The translations under genes and the position numbers were made by a program. From contig NZ_GG695971.1 in NCBI RefSeq assembly GCF_000159955.1, forward strand, positions 435,972 to 442,102: 6,131 bases of DNA, given 5' to 3'. The notes under the pieces are model-generated. The model had not been told where the DNA came from. It made no database searches and worked only from the letters and a program-made list of their open reading frames with translations. Below are positions 1 to 6,062 of the stretch, one piece after another. Position 1 is the first letter of the stretch, and each line of letters starts with the position of its first letter. Source of the DNA: Paenibacillus sp. oral taxon 786 str. D14 (GTDB taxonomy: Bacteria > Bacillota > Bacilli > Paenibacillales > Paenibacillaceae).

Positions 1-279
1 GCCGAATGCATCCGCGAGGTGCGGGCGGCGGTGCCCGACGCCGCCCTGATTGGCAGCGGCGGCCTGAACACCGGCGTGGACGCTGCCAAAGCGCTGGCGC
101 TTGGTGCGGACCTGGCCGGGTTCGGCCGGGCGCTGCTCGAACCGGCAGTGCAGTCGGAGGAGCAGCTGGACGCGCTTCTGGAGCGCGTTGAGCTGGAGCT
201 CCGCACTGCCATGTTCGGCATCGGCGCCGGGAGCATTCCGGCGCTGCGGAACACATCGCGGCTCGTGCGCCGCGAGTAG
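1..279 (+). CDS. fni: Type 2 isopentenyl-diphosphate delta-isomerase, C-terminal part (5' end outside window)
   Basis: The 92 codons present are the end of a TIM-barrel flavoprotein. The enzyme interconverts isopentenyl and dimethylallyl diphosphate in cytosolic isoprenoid synthesis, using FMN, NAD(P)H and Mg2+. The visible signature is the FMN-phosphate-binding strand and loop GSGGLNTG (residues 18-25 of the fragment), then DAAKALALGADLAGFGRALL (27-46), the next barrel element typical of FMN-dependent isomerases. The tail ELRTAMFGIGAGSIPALR is the characteristic end of the Fni/IDI-2 family and argues against the related lactate oxidase or IMP dehydrogenase families. The catalytic and substrate-binding N-terminal two thirds lie upstream and cannot be judged. 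It ends at TAG 277-279. It is far from the next gene and is not expected to be in the same operon. Confidence 0.9.
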   Translation, partial: AECIREVRAAVPDAALIGSGGLNTGVDAAKALALGADLAGFGRALLEPAVQSEEQLDALLERVELELRTAMFGIGAGSIPALRNTSRLVRRE

Positions 280-314
280 TGGGGGTGCATCGCGACCTTG
301 AGGAAAGGGATGTT

Positions 315-331
315 GGCCGATCGGCCGTTTT
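315..331 (+). terminator. Weak possible terminator of fni
   Basis: GGCC-GATC-GGCC is a perfect 12-bp palindrome that can form a 4-bp GC stem with a 4-nt loop, followed by GTTTT. It sits 35 bp after the fni stop, the right place for a terminator, but the stem is short and the T run is only four long. Confidence 0.3.
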
Positions 332-337
332 AATGGA

Positions 338-371
338 TTATCCCCCTTATTCAGGTATCCCTCTCATTCAG
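338..371 (+). repeat. Tandem pair of a 17-bp imperfect repeat
   Basis: TTATCCCCCTTATTCAG (338-354) is followed with no gap by GTATCCCTCTCATTCAG (355-371). They match at 14 of 17 positions; the TATCCC and ATTCAG blocks are identical. Together with the copies at 453-469 and 602-618 they define an approximate consensus TTATCCCTCTCATTCAG. The arrangement looks like a dispersed intergenic repeat family. It is not CRISPR, since there are no spacers between the first two copies and the units are divergent. Confidence 0.6.
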
Positions 372-452
372 CTAGAAGTTGGTAGGGGATTACTTATCCC
401 ATGGGGTTCCGATTTGAACCGTGTGGGGTATCTTTGGGGGCTTTTTACGTAA

Positions 453-469
453 TTATCCCTTTCTGTCAG
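453..469 (+). repeat. Third copy of the 17-bp repeat
   Basis: TTATCCCTTTCTGTCAG matches the 355-371 copy at 13 of 17 positions, keeping the TATCCCT core and the final TCAG. It is preceded by a T-rich stretch (442-446). Confidence 0.45.
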
Positions 470-593
470 GGACGCCAGGAACATGGGAACCAAGGTTAAA
501 ACCCGCAACCCGACCGGCCCGACCAGTTAATGGTATCAAAAGAACGAATCTGATGTTCCGTGATGAGCGTTCCCTTCCTGAAGTTGTTTGCTC

Positions 594-614
594 CCCTCTG
601 GCTGATTCAGAGGG
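594..614 (+). other. Hairpin in the gene-free region
   Basis: CCCTCTG (594-600) pairs perfectly with CAGAGGG (608-614) around a 7-nt loop. No T run follows, so it is not a standard terminator. Its right arm overlaps the inverted copy of the 17-bp repeat. Confidence 0.4.
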
Positions 615-618
615 ATAA
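602..618 (-). repeat. Fourth copy of the 17-bp repeat, inverted
   Basis: Read on the minus strand this is TTATCCCTCTGAATCAG, which matches the 355-371 copy at 14 of 17 positions (TATCCCTCT and TCAG identical). On the + strand its CAGAGGG forms the right arm of the 594-614 hairpin. Confidence 0.5.
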
Positions 619-626
619 TGGTGAGA

Positions 627-666
627 GGTCGGCCCAGGCAGGGGGCGTCCGCTGAACGGGCTGGCC
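627..666 (+). other. Long-armed stem in the gene-free region
   Basis: GGTCGGCCC (627-635) can pair over all nine bases with GGGCTGGCC (658-666), with two G-U pairs that only work in RNA (and only on the + transcript). A competing short hairpin ACGGG-CTGG-CCCGT (656-669) uses part of the same right arm. No T run follows. G-U pairs in an otherwise GC-rich stem hint that the RNA form matters, but no known RNA family is recognised. Confidence 0.35.
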
Positions 667-741
667 CGTCATGTTTCAAATCGTCCAAGATCATATTCCA
701 TCATCCCGTTTCATAATTCCAACTAATCTAGTAAGAATTTG

Positions 742-770
742 TTGCAATCGGACGGAATCCCTATTATATT
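742..770 (+). promoter_or_regulatory. Predicted sigma-A promoter of the ECF operon
   Basis: TTGCAA (742-747, 4 of 6 to TTGACA) is separated by 17 bp from TATATT (765-770, 5 of 6 to TATAAT). Transcription would start about 776-778, right before the structured leader at 780, which supports the assignment. An alternative -10, TATTAT at 762-767, would need a poorer -35 (TTGTTG, 739-744). Confidence 0.5.
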
Positions 771-779
771 GAAGGAAAC

Positions 780-889
780 ACCGGTCTGCGTGACGGCAAC
801 CTGACATCTTCCTTCGATAGGGAAACGGCGACCGGTAAATACATATCTGCTGCAAACCTGGGTTTGTTGCGGGCTTTGATGTAAAGGAG
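780..889 (+). promoter_or_regulatory. Structured 5' leader, candidate cis-regulatory RNA of the ECF operon
   Basis: The leader begins at the predicted transcription start. ACCGGTC (780-786) pairs perfectly with GACCGGT (830-836), closing a domain of about 57 nt. Inside it, TTCCT (809-813) can form a small hairpin with GGGAA (820-824). Downstream, GCAAAC (852-857) pairs with GTTTGT (862-867) around CTGG. Two segments could reach the start site: TTCCTT (809-814) can pair with the Shine-Dalgarno AAGGAG (884-889), and ACATC (804-808) with GATGT (878-882). The first competes with the internal hairpin, which would fit a translation switch. I find no consensus of the FMN, TPP, SAM-I, cobalamin or T-box classes. 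Structures are seen by eye; regulation is inferred. Confidence 0.4.
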
Positions 890-895
890 AGGGAG

Positions 896-1462
896 ATGGA
901 TATGAAACCTTCATTGTGGAAGTGGAGCACGAGAACGGTGGTAACCATCGGGATTGGCGCTGCGCTCTATGGAGCGACCAGTTGGATTGGCATCCCGATT
1001 GCGCCGGATACGCAGCTTCGGCCGGCGATCGCTTTGCTGGCGATTTTCGGTGCGTTGTTTGGGCCGGTTGTTGGCTTTATCGCCGGATTTATCGGACACG
1101 TGATCAACGATTTGATTACAAACGGCACCGTTTGGTGGGGCTGGGCACTTGGCTCAGGCATTACTGCGGCGTTTATGGGCCTGATTTATTTGGCTAAGGA
1201 TTTCAACGCTCAGGAAGGGCAGATGAAGAAGAACCACGTGGCCTGGTTTGTGGTGTATGGGATTGTGGGGATCTTCGTTTCCCTGGCGTTTTCCGGGTAT
1301 TTTGATATCTTCGTGATGGGGGAACCCAACGATAAAATTTTGGTTCAGGTCATTTCCGCTGGGCTGGCCAACTTAGCCGTGTTTCTCATTCTGGGATTAC
1401 CGGCGGTGCTGGCTTATGTGAGACGCAACCGCAGCAACTCGAATTTAAGCGTGGATAGATAG
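896..1462 (+). CDS. ECF transporter substrate-capture S component (UPF0397 / PF07155-like)
   Basis: This 188-residue integral membrane protein is the substrate-binding subunit of an energy-coupling-factor importer. Hydrophobic segments are near residues 14-33, 43-70, 80-99, 115-135 and 148-174; the second is long enough for two helices, giving the six expected of S components. The first helix carries A23-L-Y-G-A27, the AxxxA motif S components use to contact EcfT. The stretch RPAIALLAIFGALFGPVVGF followed by G67-H-x-x-N71-D72 and W80-W-x-W83 is typical of UPF0397. The family is often named 'riboflavin transporter S component', but the substrate is not shown here. The start at ATG 896 follows AAGGAG (884-889) with 6-nt spacing; ATG 902 with GGGAG (891-895) is a possible alternative. 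It is the first gene of the operon, 15 bp before the ATPase. Confidence 0.88.
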   Translation: MDMKPSLWKWSTRTVVTIGIGAALYGATSWIGIPIAPDTQLRPAIALLAIFGALFGPVVGFIAGFIGHVINDLITNGTVWWGWALGSGITAAFMGLIYLAKDFNAQEGQMKKNHVAWFVVYGIVGIFVSLAFSGYFDIFVMGEPNDKILVQVISAGLANLAVFLILGLPAVLAYVRRNRSNSNLSVDR

Positions 1463-1477
1463 GAGTTTACTGAAAAA

Positions 1478-3280
1478 ATGCAGCCTGTCATAACTTTCCG
1501 ACATTTCAGTTTTCGGTACAAAAATCAAAGCGAACCTACGCTAAAGAACATCCACTTAGAGATCGCACGCGGGGAGAAAATATGGATCGCCGGCCCCAGC
1601 GGCTCCGGCAAGTCGACGTTAGCCCATTGTATCAATGGGCTAATTCCCTTTTCATACGGCGGTGAAGTTTCGGGGCAGCTGCTGCTGGAAGGCCAAGATG
1701 CTTCGGCGATGACGATCTTCGAGCGCAGCCGCCGGGTCGGTACGATCCTGCAAAATCCGGATGCCCAGTTCGTTGGTCAGACGGTTGGCGAGGATGTGGC
1801 GTTCCAACTGGAAAACGAGGCGACTCCGCAGGATGTGATGAAGGAGGCTGTTTTTTCGGCGCTGGATCTGGTGGGCATGCGAGCCTTTGAAGCCCGGGGA
1901 CCTCATGAGCTTTCCGGCGGGCAAAAACAGCAGGTATCGCTGGCCGGTGTATTGTCGACGCAAGCGGATATTTTGCTGTTTGACGAGCCGCTCGCGAATT
2001 TGGACCCAGCCAGCGGCGCCAAAGCGATGCGGCTGATTGACGAGATTCACCGCAACCAAGGAAAAACGGTCATCCTTATCGAGCATCGCGCCGAGGATGT
2101 GCTGCTGGAGCATATCGACCGCGTCATTGTCATGAACGAGGGGGAGATCACGGCGATTGGCATGCCGGACGAGCTGCTCGCTGCGGGGATCCTCCCTCAG
2201 TACGGCCTGCGCCAGCCGCTGTACTTGGACGCGCTGTGTCATGCGGGGCTGTCGTTGTCGAACTTCACCGGCTTGACTGACCCGGCGGCATTACGGCTCC
2301 AAGAACATGTGGTGATGCTGGATGGTAAGGGTGAAGGGAACGAGCAGGACGACAGTGAGCGGATGAAGGATGACAGACAGCGGACGGGTGGGAGTGAGCC
2401 TCAACTGCGGGAGCGGCTCGAGACCTGGGCGGCTTCGGTTCCGCTGGTTGTACGGGGCGGCGTCGGAGAGCCGCTGCTTGAGCTGCGCGGTGTGTCGTTT
2501 GCCTACGAGCCGGGCACGAATGCGGTGGAGGACGTCTCGCTGACCGTCCGTGCAGGTGAGACTGTGGCTCTGCTTGGCAGCAACGGGGCTGGCAAATCGA
2601 CGCTGTCAGGGTTGATCACCGGCTTGCTTAAGCCGAATAAGGGCGAGATGCGCCTGTCCGGCGAGGTGATCAATGACTGGTCGATTCGCCGACGCGGCGA
2701 AGCGATCGGCTATGTGATGCAACACCCGCATCACATGCTGACCCAGCACATCGTGCGGGACGAGGTTCGAATTGGCCTCGCGGCACGCGGTGTACCCGAA
2801 CCTGAGCGAGGGCGGCGGGCGGATGAGGCGCTGCGGATTTGCGGGCTGTACCCGTACCGCAACTGGCCGGTTTCCGCGCTGAGCTTCGGGCAGAAGAAAC
2901 GGCTGAGCATCGCGGCCATCCTGGCGCTTCAGCCGAAGCTCATGATCTTGGACGAGCCGACGGCGGGACAGGATTATCGGCATTATACCGAATTTATGGA
3001 ATTTATTGCCCGGCTGGCCGCGGAGGGAATGGCGTTCTTGTTCATCACGCACGATATGCATTTGGCGTTGGAATATGCGGATCGGGCAGCAGTGATGGCC
3101 GGGGGCCGGATTATCGCAGAGGATACAGTGGCACGGATTCTCGCAGATGGAGATCTAACCGCTAGGGCGAACCTGCGGGAGACGAGTCTGGCCCGCTTCG
3201 CGAAGGCTCAGGGGCTCACCTCGCCTTCGCGCTTTGTGGAAGCTTTTATCGCAGCGGAAAAGAAGGTGAAACGAGCATGA
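1478..3280 (+). CDS. ECF transporter fused double ATPase (EcfA-EcfA', DUF3744-type)
   Basis: This 600-residue protein carries two ABC ATPase domains in one chain and powers the ECF importer on the cytoplasmic face. Domain 1 has Walker A GPSGSGKST (39-47), Q-loop Q92, signature LSGGQ (145-149), Walker B ILLFDE (165-170) and H-loop H203. Domain 2 has Walker A GSNGAGKST (367-375), Q415, a deviating signature LSFGQ (468-472), Walker B LMILDE (488-493), an unusual D-loop AGQD (496-499) and H525. Between them, about 236-325, lies a DUF3744-like part starting with LRQPLYLDAL (244-253), then a highly charged, probably disordered stretch (284-312). All catalytic residues are present in both halves. 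AGGAG (1461-1465) overlaps the preceding stop and lies 12 nt before ATG 1478, rather far. The stop overlaps the start of the EcfT gene. Confidence 0.93.
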   Translation: MQPVITFRHFSFRYKNQSEPTLKNIHLEIARGEKIWIAGPSGSGKSTLAHCINGLIPFSYGGEVSGQLLLEGQDASAMTIFERSRRVGTILQNPDAQFVGQTVGEDVAFQLENEATPQDVMKEAVFSALDLVGMRAFEARGPHELSGGQKQQVSLAGVLSTQADILLFDEPLANLDPASGAKAMRLIDEIHRNQGKTVILIEHRAEDVLLEHIDRVIVMNEGEITAIGMPDELLAAGILPQYGLRQPLYLDALCHAGLSLSNFTGLTDPAALRLQEHVVMLDGKGEGNEQDDSERMKDDRQRTGGSEPQLRERLETWAASVPLVVRGGVGEPLLELRGVSFAYEPGTNAVEDVSLTVRAGETVALLGSNGAGKSTLSGLITGLLKPNKGEMRLSGEVINDWSIRRRGEAIGYVMQHPHHMLTQHIVRDEVRIGLAARGVPEPERGRRADEALRICGLYPYRNWPVSALSFGQKKRLSIAAILALQPKLMILDEPTAGQDYRHYTEFMEFIARLAAEGMAFLFITHDMHLALEYADRAAVMAGGRIIAEDTVARILADGDLTARANLRETSLARFAKAQGLTSPSRFVEAFIAAEKKVKRA

Positions 3281-4107
3281 ACCAAACGAGCGGATTATAC
3301 GTTGCCGGGGAATCTTTCTTTCATCGGATGGATGCCGCCGTTAAGCTGATCCTGCTCTTGACCTGGACTGTCGTTACCTTCCTGTTCATGGATTTGCGTG
3401 TATTTGTCGTCATGCTGGCCGGCGGGGTTACGATGCTGCTGCTTGCCCGGGTTCCTTTCCGAAAAATGGCGCTTTTGTTTTGGGCTCTGATGGTTTTTAC
3501 TGTGATTAACAGCATTTTTATTCTGCTGATTACGCCTCGCTTCGGCACGACGCTAACCGGAAGTGATACGCCGTTCATCCCGCTGGGCTATGATACGATT
3601 AATGCAGAAACATTGTTTTACGTGTTGACGCTGTCGCTGAAATATCTCACGCTGCTGCCGATCACGCTGCTATTTATCTTTACGACGCACCCCAGCCGTT
3701 TTGCAGCCAGCTTAAACAAGTTAGGCGTGCCTTACAAGCTGGCATATGCGGTCAGCATTGCTTTTCGCTACATTCCCGATTTGACAAAGGAATTCCGCAC
3801 GATTCTCAATGCGCTGCAGATGCGCGGGCTCGGCATCTCCCGCGGCGATGGCACACTGCTGCAACGGGCGCGGAATTTAACGCAGGCGGTTGTGCCGCTG
3901 CTGCAATCTTCGCTGCAGCGGATCGAATCGGTGTCCGATGCCATGGACCTGCGCGGATTCGGCACGAAGCCGCGGCGAACCTGGTACATGGGCACCGTCA
4001 TGACGGGAAGCGATAAGCTGATCGCGCTGCTGTGCGTCGTGTTGCTGGCGACCGGCGTAGGTCTGAAGCAAAGCTTGCTTCAAGGCTTTTGGTATCCATT
4101 TGGATAG
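3277..4107 (+). CDS. ECF transporter transmembrane coupling protein EcfT
   Basis: This 276-residue membrane protein (CbiQ/EcfT family, similar in role to YkoC) links the S component to the ATPases. Hydrophobic helices are near 22-38, 43-59, 65-85, 113-136 and 247-263. The long cytoplasmic region between the fourth and fifth contains FRYIPDLTKEFRTILNALQ (163-181) and the two Arg-containing coupling motifs that dock into the ATPase grooves: M182-R183-G184 and D224-L-R226-G-F-G229. The length is normal for the family. The gene overlaps the ATPase stop by 4 bp (ATGA, 3277-3280), indicating translational coupling, and has AAGGTG (3263-3268) 8 nt before ATG. With the two upstream genes it makes a complete, dedicated importer. 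No terminator is visible after its stop at 4105-4107. Confidence 0.92.
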   Translation: MNQTSGLYVAGESFFHRMDAAVKLILLLTWTVVTFLFMDLRVFVVMLAGGVTMLLLARVPFRKMALLFWALMVFTVINSIFILLITPRFGTTLTGSDTPFIPLGYDTINAETLFYVLTLSLKYLTLLPITLLFIFTTHPSRFAASLNKLGVPYKLAYAVSIAFRYIPDLTKEFRTILNALQMRGLGISRGDGTLLQRARNLTQAVVPLLQSSLQRIESVSDAMDLRGFGTKPRRTWYMGTVMTGSDKLIALLCVVLLATGVGLKQSLLQGFWYPFG

Positions 4108-4138
4108 ATGATCGTGAGTGAATTAGGGTTCGGATGAT

Positions 4139-4462
4139 TTGGAGACGGAGGGGGCCTATCTGTTCAGTGTGAAGGAGAAAGAACAGCAAACGCCTGTGGG
4201 CCATCTTTGGTTTAATGTGCTGGAGCAGGAAAAAGGTCCGGTAGCTTTTATCCTCGATATCTTGATCTATGATGAATTCCAGGGCCAAGGTTACGGCCAA
4301 GCGGCGATGACCGCGCTGGAGGAAAAGGTACGCGAATTGGGGTTGAATAGGATTGGCCTTCATGTGTTCGGACATAACCAGCGGGCGTTTCGTTTGTATC
4401 AAAAGATGGGTTACACGGTCACGGACATACAGATGTTCAAAACCTTGGAGCGTTATCCTTGA
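4139..4462 (+). CDS. N-terminally truncated GNAT acetyltransferase, probable remnant
   Basis: The frame is open from 4127, right after an in-frame TAG (4124-4126). There is no ATG start; TTG 4139 is the best available, with only a weak AGGG at 4125-4128. From TTG it gives 107 residues. The sequence is clearly the acetyl-CoA-binding half of a GNAT enzyme: strand VAFILDILIY (35-44), the pyrophosphate-binding Q48-G-Q-G-Y-G53, helix AAMTALEEKVREL, then LNRIGLHVFGHNQRAFRLYQKMGY (69-92) with N80 and Y87. Family members usually have about 150 or more residues; the first strand and the two helices that shape the acceptor site are missing. Residues before TTG (DDLETEGAYLF) still look family-like, so the break point is near 4127. 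The acceptor substrate is unknown and the product may be inactive. Confidence 0.6.
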   Translation: METEGAYLFSVKEKEQQTPVGHLWFNVLEQEKGPVAFILDILIYDEFQGQGYGQAAMTALEEKVRELGLNRIGLHVFGHNQRAFRLYQKMGYTVTDIQMFKTLERYP

Positions 4463-4487
4463 AATATTCCCGGCGTATCGTTACTAT
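4459..4487 (+). promoter_or_regulatory. Predicted sigma-A promoter of ychF
   Basis: TTGAAA (4459-4464, 5 of 6 to TTGACA) and TACTAT (4482-4487, 4 of 6 to TATAAT) are spaced by 17 bp. The -35 overlaps the stop of the GNAT frame. Transcription would start near 4494, about 40 bp before the ychF start. Confidence 0.45.
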
Positions 4488-4534
4488 GGTTGAAGGAAGT
4501 TGAGCAATTACACGAATGAGGAGTTGTCAATGAT

Positions 4535-5635
4535 ATGGCTTTGAAAGCAGGCATTGTGGGTTTGCCGAACGTGGGGAAGTCCACACTGTTTAACGCGATA
4601 ACCCAGGCGGGGGCGGAATCCGCCAACTATCCGTTTTGTACGATCGATCCGAACGTCGGCGTCGTGGAAGTGCCGGACGAGCGGCTCGACAAGCTGACCG
4701 AACTGGTGGTTCCGAATCGGACGGTTCCGACAGCTTTTGAATTTGTGGATATCGCCGGGTTGGTCCGCGGTGCGAGCAAGGGGGAGGGACTTGGCAACAA
4801 GTTCTTGGCCCATATCCGCGAGGTGGACGCGATCGTTCACGTGGTTCGCTGCTTCGAGGACGAGAACATTACGCACGTGGACGGCAAAATCAACCCGATC
4901 AGCGACATCCAAACGATTAACCTGGAATTGATCTTGGCTGACGTGGAGAGCGTGGAGAAACGGATTGAACGCGCCAAGAAAAATATGAAGGGCGGCAACA
5001 AGCAATACGCACAGGAAGTTGAGGTCCTGGAACGGATCAAGGAGGCGCTGTATAACGATCAGCCGGCGCGCAGCGTAGAGCTGACGGACGAAGAGAAGTT
5101 GATCGTGCGCGATTTGCACCTGCTGACGTTGAAGCCGGTGCTGTATGCTGCTAACGTTAGCGAGGATGGCGTAAGCGATGCGGACAACAATCCTTTTGTG
5201 CAGCAGGTCAAAGAATTTGCTGCGGCTGAAGGCGCCGAAGTCGTTCCGATCAGCGCCAAGGTGGAGGCGGAGATCGCGGAGCTGGAAGGCGAAGACAAGA
5301 AGATGTTCCTGGAGGAGCTTGGTCTGAACGCTTCCGGTTTGGATCGCTTAATCCAGGCAGCATACCGTCTGCTTGGCCTGTATACGTATTTCACGGCTGG
5401 CGTTCAAGAAGTTCGCGCCTGGACGATCCGCAAAGGCACGAAAGCGCCGCAAGCCGCCGGCGTGATTCACTCCGATTTCGAGCGCGGTTTTATCCGTGCG
5501 GAGGTTGTCTCTTATGAAGACCTCGTTGCTGCCGGTTCGATGAGCGCGGCGCGCGAACGCGGCCAGCTGCGGCTGGAAGGGAAAGACTACGTCGTCCAGG
5601 ACGGCGATATCATGCATTTCCGCTTTAACGTATAG
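4535..5635 (+). CDS. ychF: Redox-regulated ribosome-associated ATPase YchF (OLA1 family)
   Basis: This 366-residue cytosolic P-loop protein has the usual full length of the family. YchF belongs to the Obg-related TRAFAC class but prefers ATP; it binds ribosomes and affects stress responses. G1 is GLPNVGKST (9-17), G2 lies near T36, and G3 is [10 protein letters not shown] (72-81). The G4 position reads N207-V-S-E210 instead of NKxD, the change that underlies ATP preference. H114, in the position of the catalytic histidine described for the E. coli protein, is present. A charged helical region (about 130-200) forms the coiled-coil insertion, and residues 280-364 are the C-terminal TGS domain ([31 protein letters not shown]). 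GAGGAG (4518-4523) precedes ATG 4535 by 11 nt; the nearer ATG at 4530 is out of frame. It appears to be transcribed alone. Confidence 0.97.
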   Translation: MALKAGIVGLPNVGKSTLFNAITQAGAESANYPFCTIDPNVGVVEVPDERLDKLTELVVPNRTVPTAFEFVDIAGLVRGASKGEGLGNKFLAHIREVDAIVHVVRCFEDENITHVDGKINPISDIQTINLELILADVESVEKRIERAKKNMKGGNKQYAQEVEVLERIKEALYNDQPARSVELTDEEKLIVRDLHLLTLKPVLYAANVSEDGVSDADNNPFVQQVKEFAAAEGAEVVPISAKVEAEIAELEGEDKKMFLEELGLNASGLDRLIQAAYRLLGLYTYFTAGVQEVRAWTIRKGTKAPQAAGVIHSDFERGFIRAEVVSYEDLVAAGSMSAARERGQLRLEGKDYVVQDGDIMHFRFNV

Positions 5636-5662
5636 TGCAACTCGAGTAACAGCGAAGGATCA

Positions 5663-5709
5663 CTGCCTCAGGGGCGCAGAATTTATGCGAACCCTGGGGC
5701 AGTTTTTTT
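5663..5709 (+). terminator. Strong intrinsic terminator of ychF
   Basis: CTGCCTCAGGG (5663-5673) pairs with CCCTGGGGCAG (5692-5702) over 11 bp with one G-U pair. A further CGCA/TGCG pairing (5675-5678 with 5686-5689) extends the stem inward to a 7-nt loop. Seven T residues follow (5703-5709). It lies 27 bp after the ychF stop. Confidence 0.93.
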
Positions 5710-5788
5710 ATTTGCATTTTTTTACTTTCGAATAGTAAGTGATTCACGAGGGAGTGTACGGTATACCTTCATAATAGAAAATGAACAT

Positions 5789-6037
5789 ATGGGAGAAAAT
5801 TGCATTGTTTTCATAGATTGGGCCCTGTTTTTGCTTATCCCCGTCATATTGTTTGGGTTGGCGCTGACCGTATGGGTCATTGTCGATGCTTGCTTGCTGC
5901 CTGGCATGGTCCGGAATTGGAACGCAAAGCTGGAGCAGTCGCTGATCGAACAAATCGCTGCCCTTCGCTCGCCGGCAGGCTTTACGAAGCCCGGCGCGGA
6001 TGGGTTAGGGGAGGGCAGCCGCCCGCTTGACATCTAG
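5789..6037 (+). CDS. Small hypothetical protein with one hydrophobic segment
   Basis: I do not recognise this 82-residue protein. Residues 11-37 (starting WALFLLIPVILFGLALTVWV) form one clear membrane-spanning helix, with D10 before and D33 near its end. Residues 38-60 look amphipathic (PGMVRNWNAKLEQSLIEQIAAL) and the Gly/Pro-rich tail after 61 is likely flexible. Support for a real gene comes from the coherent membrane-helix-plus-amphipathic design and from a terminator 26 bp after the stop. Against it, ATG 5789 lacks a good Shine-Dalgarno; the purine-rich GGGAG at 5791-5795 lies inside the frame, and no other standard start exists upstream in this frame back to the terminator. CATAAT at 5770-5775 could be a -10 giving a nearly leaderless transcript, but no matching -35 is seen. 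The overlapping minus-strand frame looks like a shadow. Confidence 0.5.
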   Translation: MGENCIVFIDWALFLLIPVILFGLALTVWVIVDACLLPGMVRNWNAKLEQSLIEQIAALRSPAGFTKPGADGLGEGSRPLDI

Positions 6038-6062
6038 GAAGCGGCGTTTCATCCATTTCATG

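Larger units (their letters stand above)
280..741. other. Gene-free region with repeats and hairpins
   Basis: I see no credible gene here on either strand. The only open frame of some length (421-618 +) has no Shine-Dalgarno, no familiar sequence, and runs through the repeat copies. The stretch holds the weak palindrome at 315-331, four copies of a 17-bp repeat (338-371, 453-469, 602-618 inverted), a short GGGAT/ATCCC hairpin at 386-400, a GGTTC/GAACC hairpin at 405-420, and two longer hairpins at 594-614 and 627-666. It separates fni from the ECF operon, whose promoter begins at 742. Confidence 0.6.

Noticed and set aside
402..420. Sequence resembling a tRNA T-arm (GGTTCCGATTTGAACC)
   Set aside because: It forms a 5-bp hairpin but there is no acceptor stem, D-arm or anticodon arm around it, and the loop does not fit TTCGAAT.
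421..618. 65-codon + strand frame in the gene-free region
   Set aside because: It has no Shine-Dalgarno, an improbable composition and crosses repeat copies and a hairpin; nothing suggests selection on the protein.
338..618. Repeats as a possible CRISPR array
   Set aside because: Units are only 17 bp, divergent, partly adjacent without spacer and in both orientations; no cas genes are present.
780..889. Leader as an FMN, TPP, SAM-I or T-box element
   Set aside because: GGCAACC (795-801) recalls a piece of the SAM-I core, but the rest of that core is missing; the FMN, TPP (CTGAGA) and T-box (GGTGGNACC) signatures are also absent.
1..1462. Functional link between FMN-dependent Fni and a 'riboflavin' S component
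   Set aside because: The two are separated by over 600 bp, an own promoter and probably a terminator, and riboflavin specificity is itself unproven.
1652..2242. 196-codon minus-strand frame inside the ATPase gene
   Set aside because: It lies antisense to conserved Walker, Q-loop and signature motifs; the long frame is a by-product of GC-rich codon use.
4530..4532. Alternative ATG for ychF
   Set aside because: It is out of frame with the conserved [17 protein letters not shown] start at 4535.
4508..5119. 203-codon minus-strand frame across ychF
   Set aside because: It is antisense to the P-loop and G3 motifs of an unmistakable ychF and shows no domain of its own.
5722..6033. 103-codon minus-strand frame opposite the small membrane protein
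   Set aside because: It has no recognisable domain or hydrophobic pattern, and the terminators on both sides favour a + strand unit.
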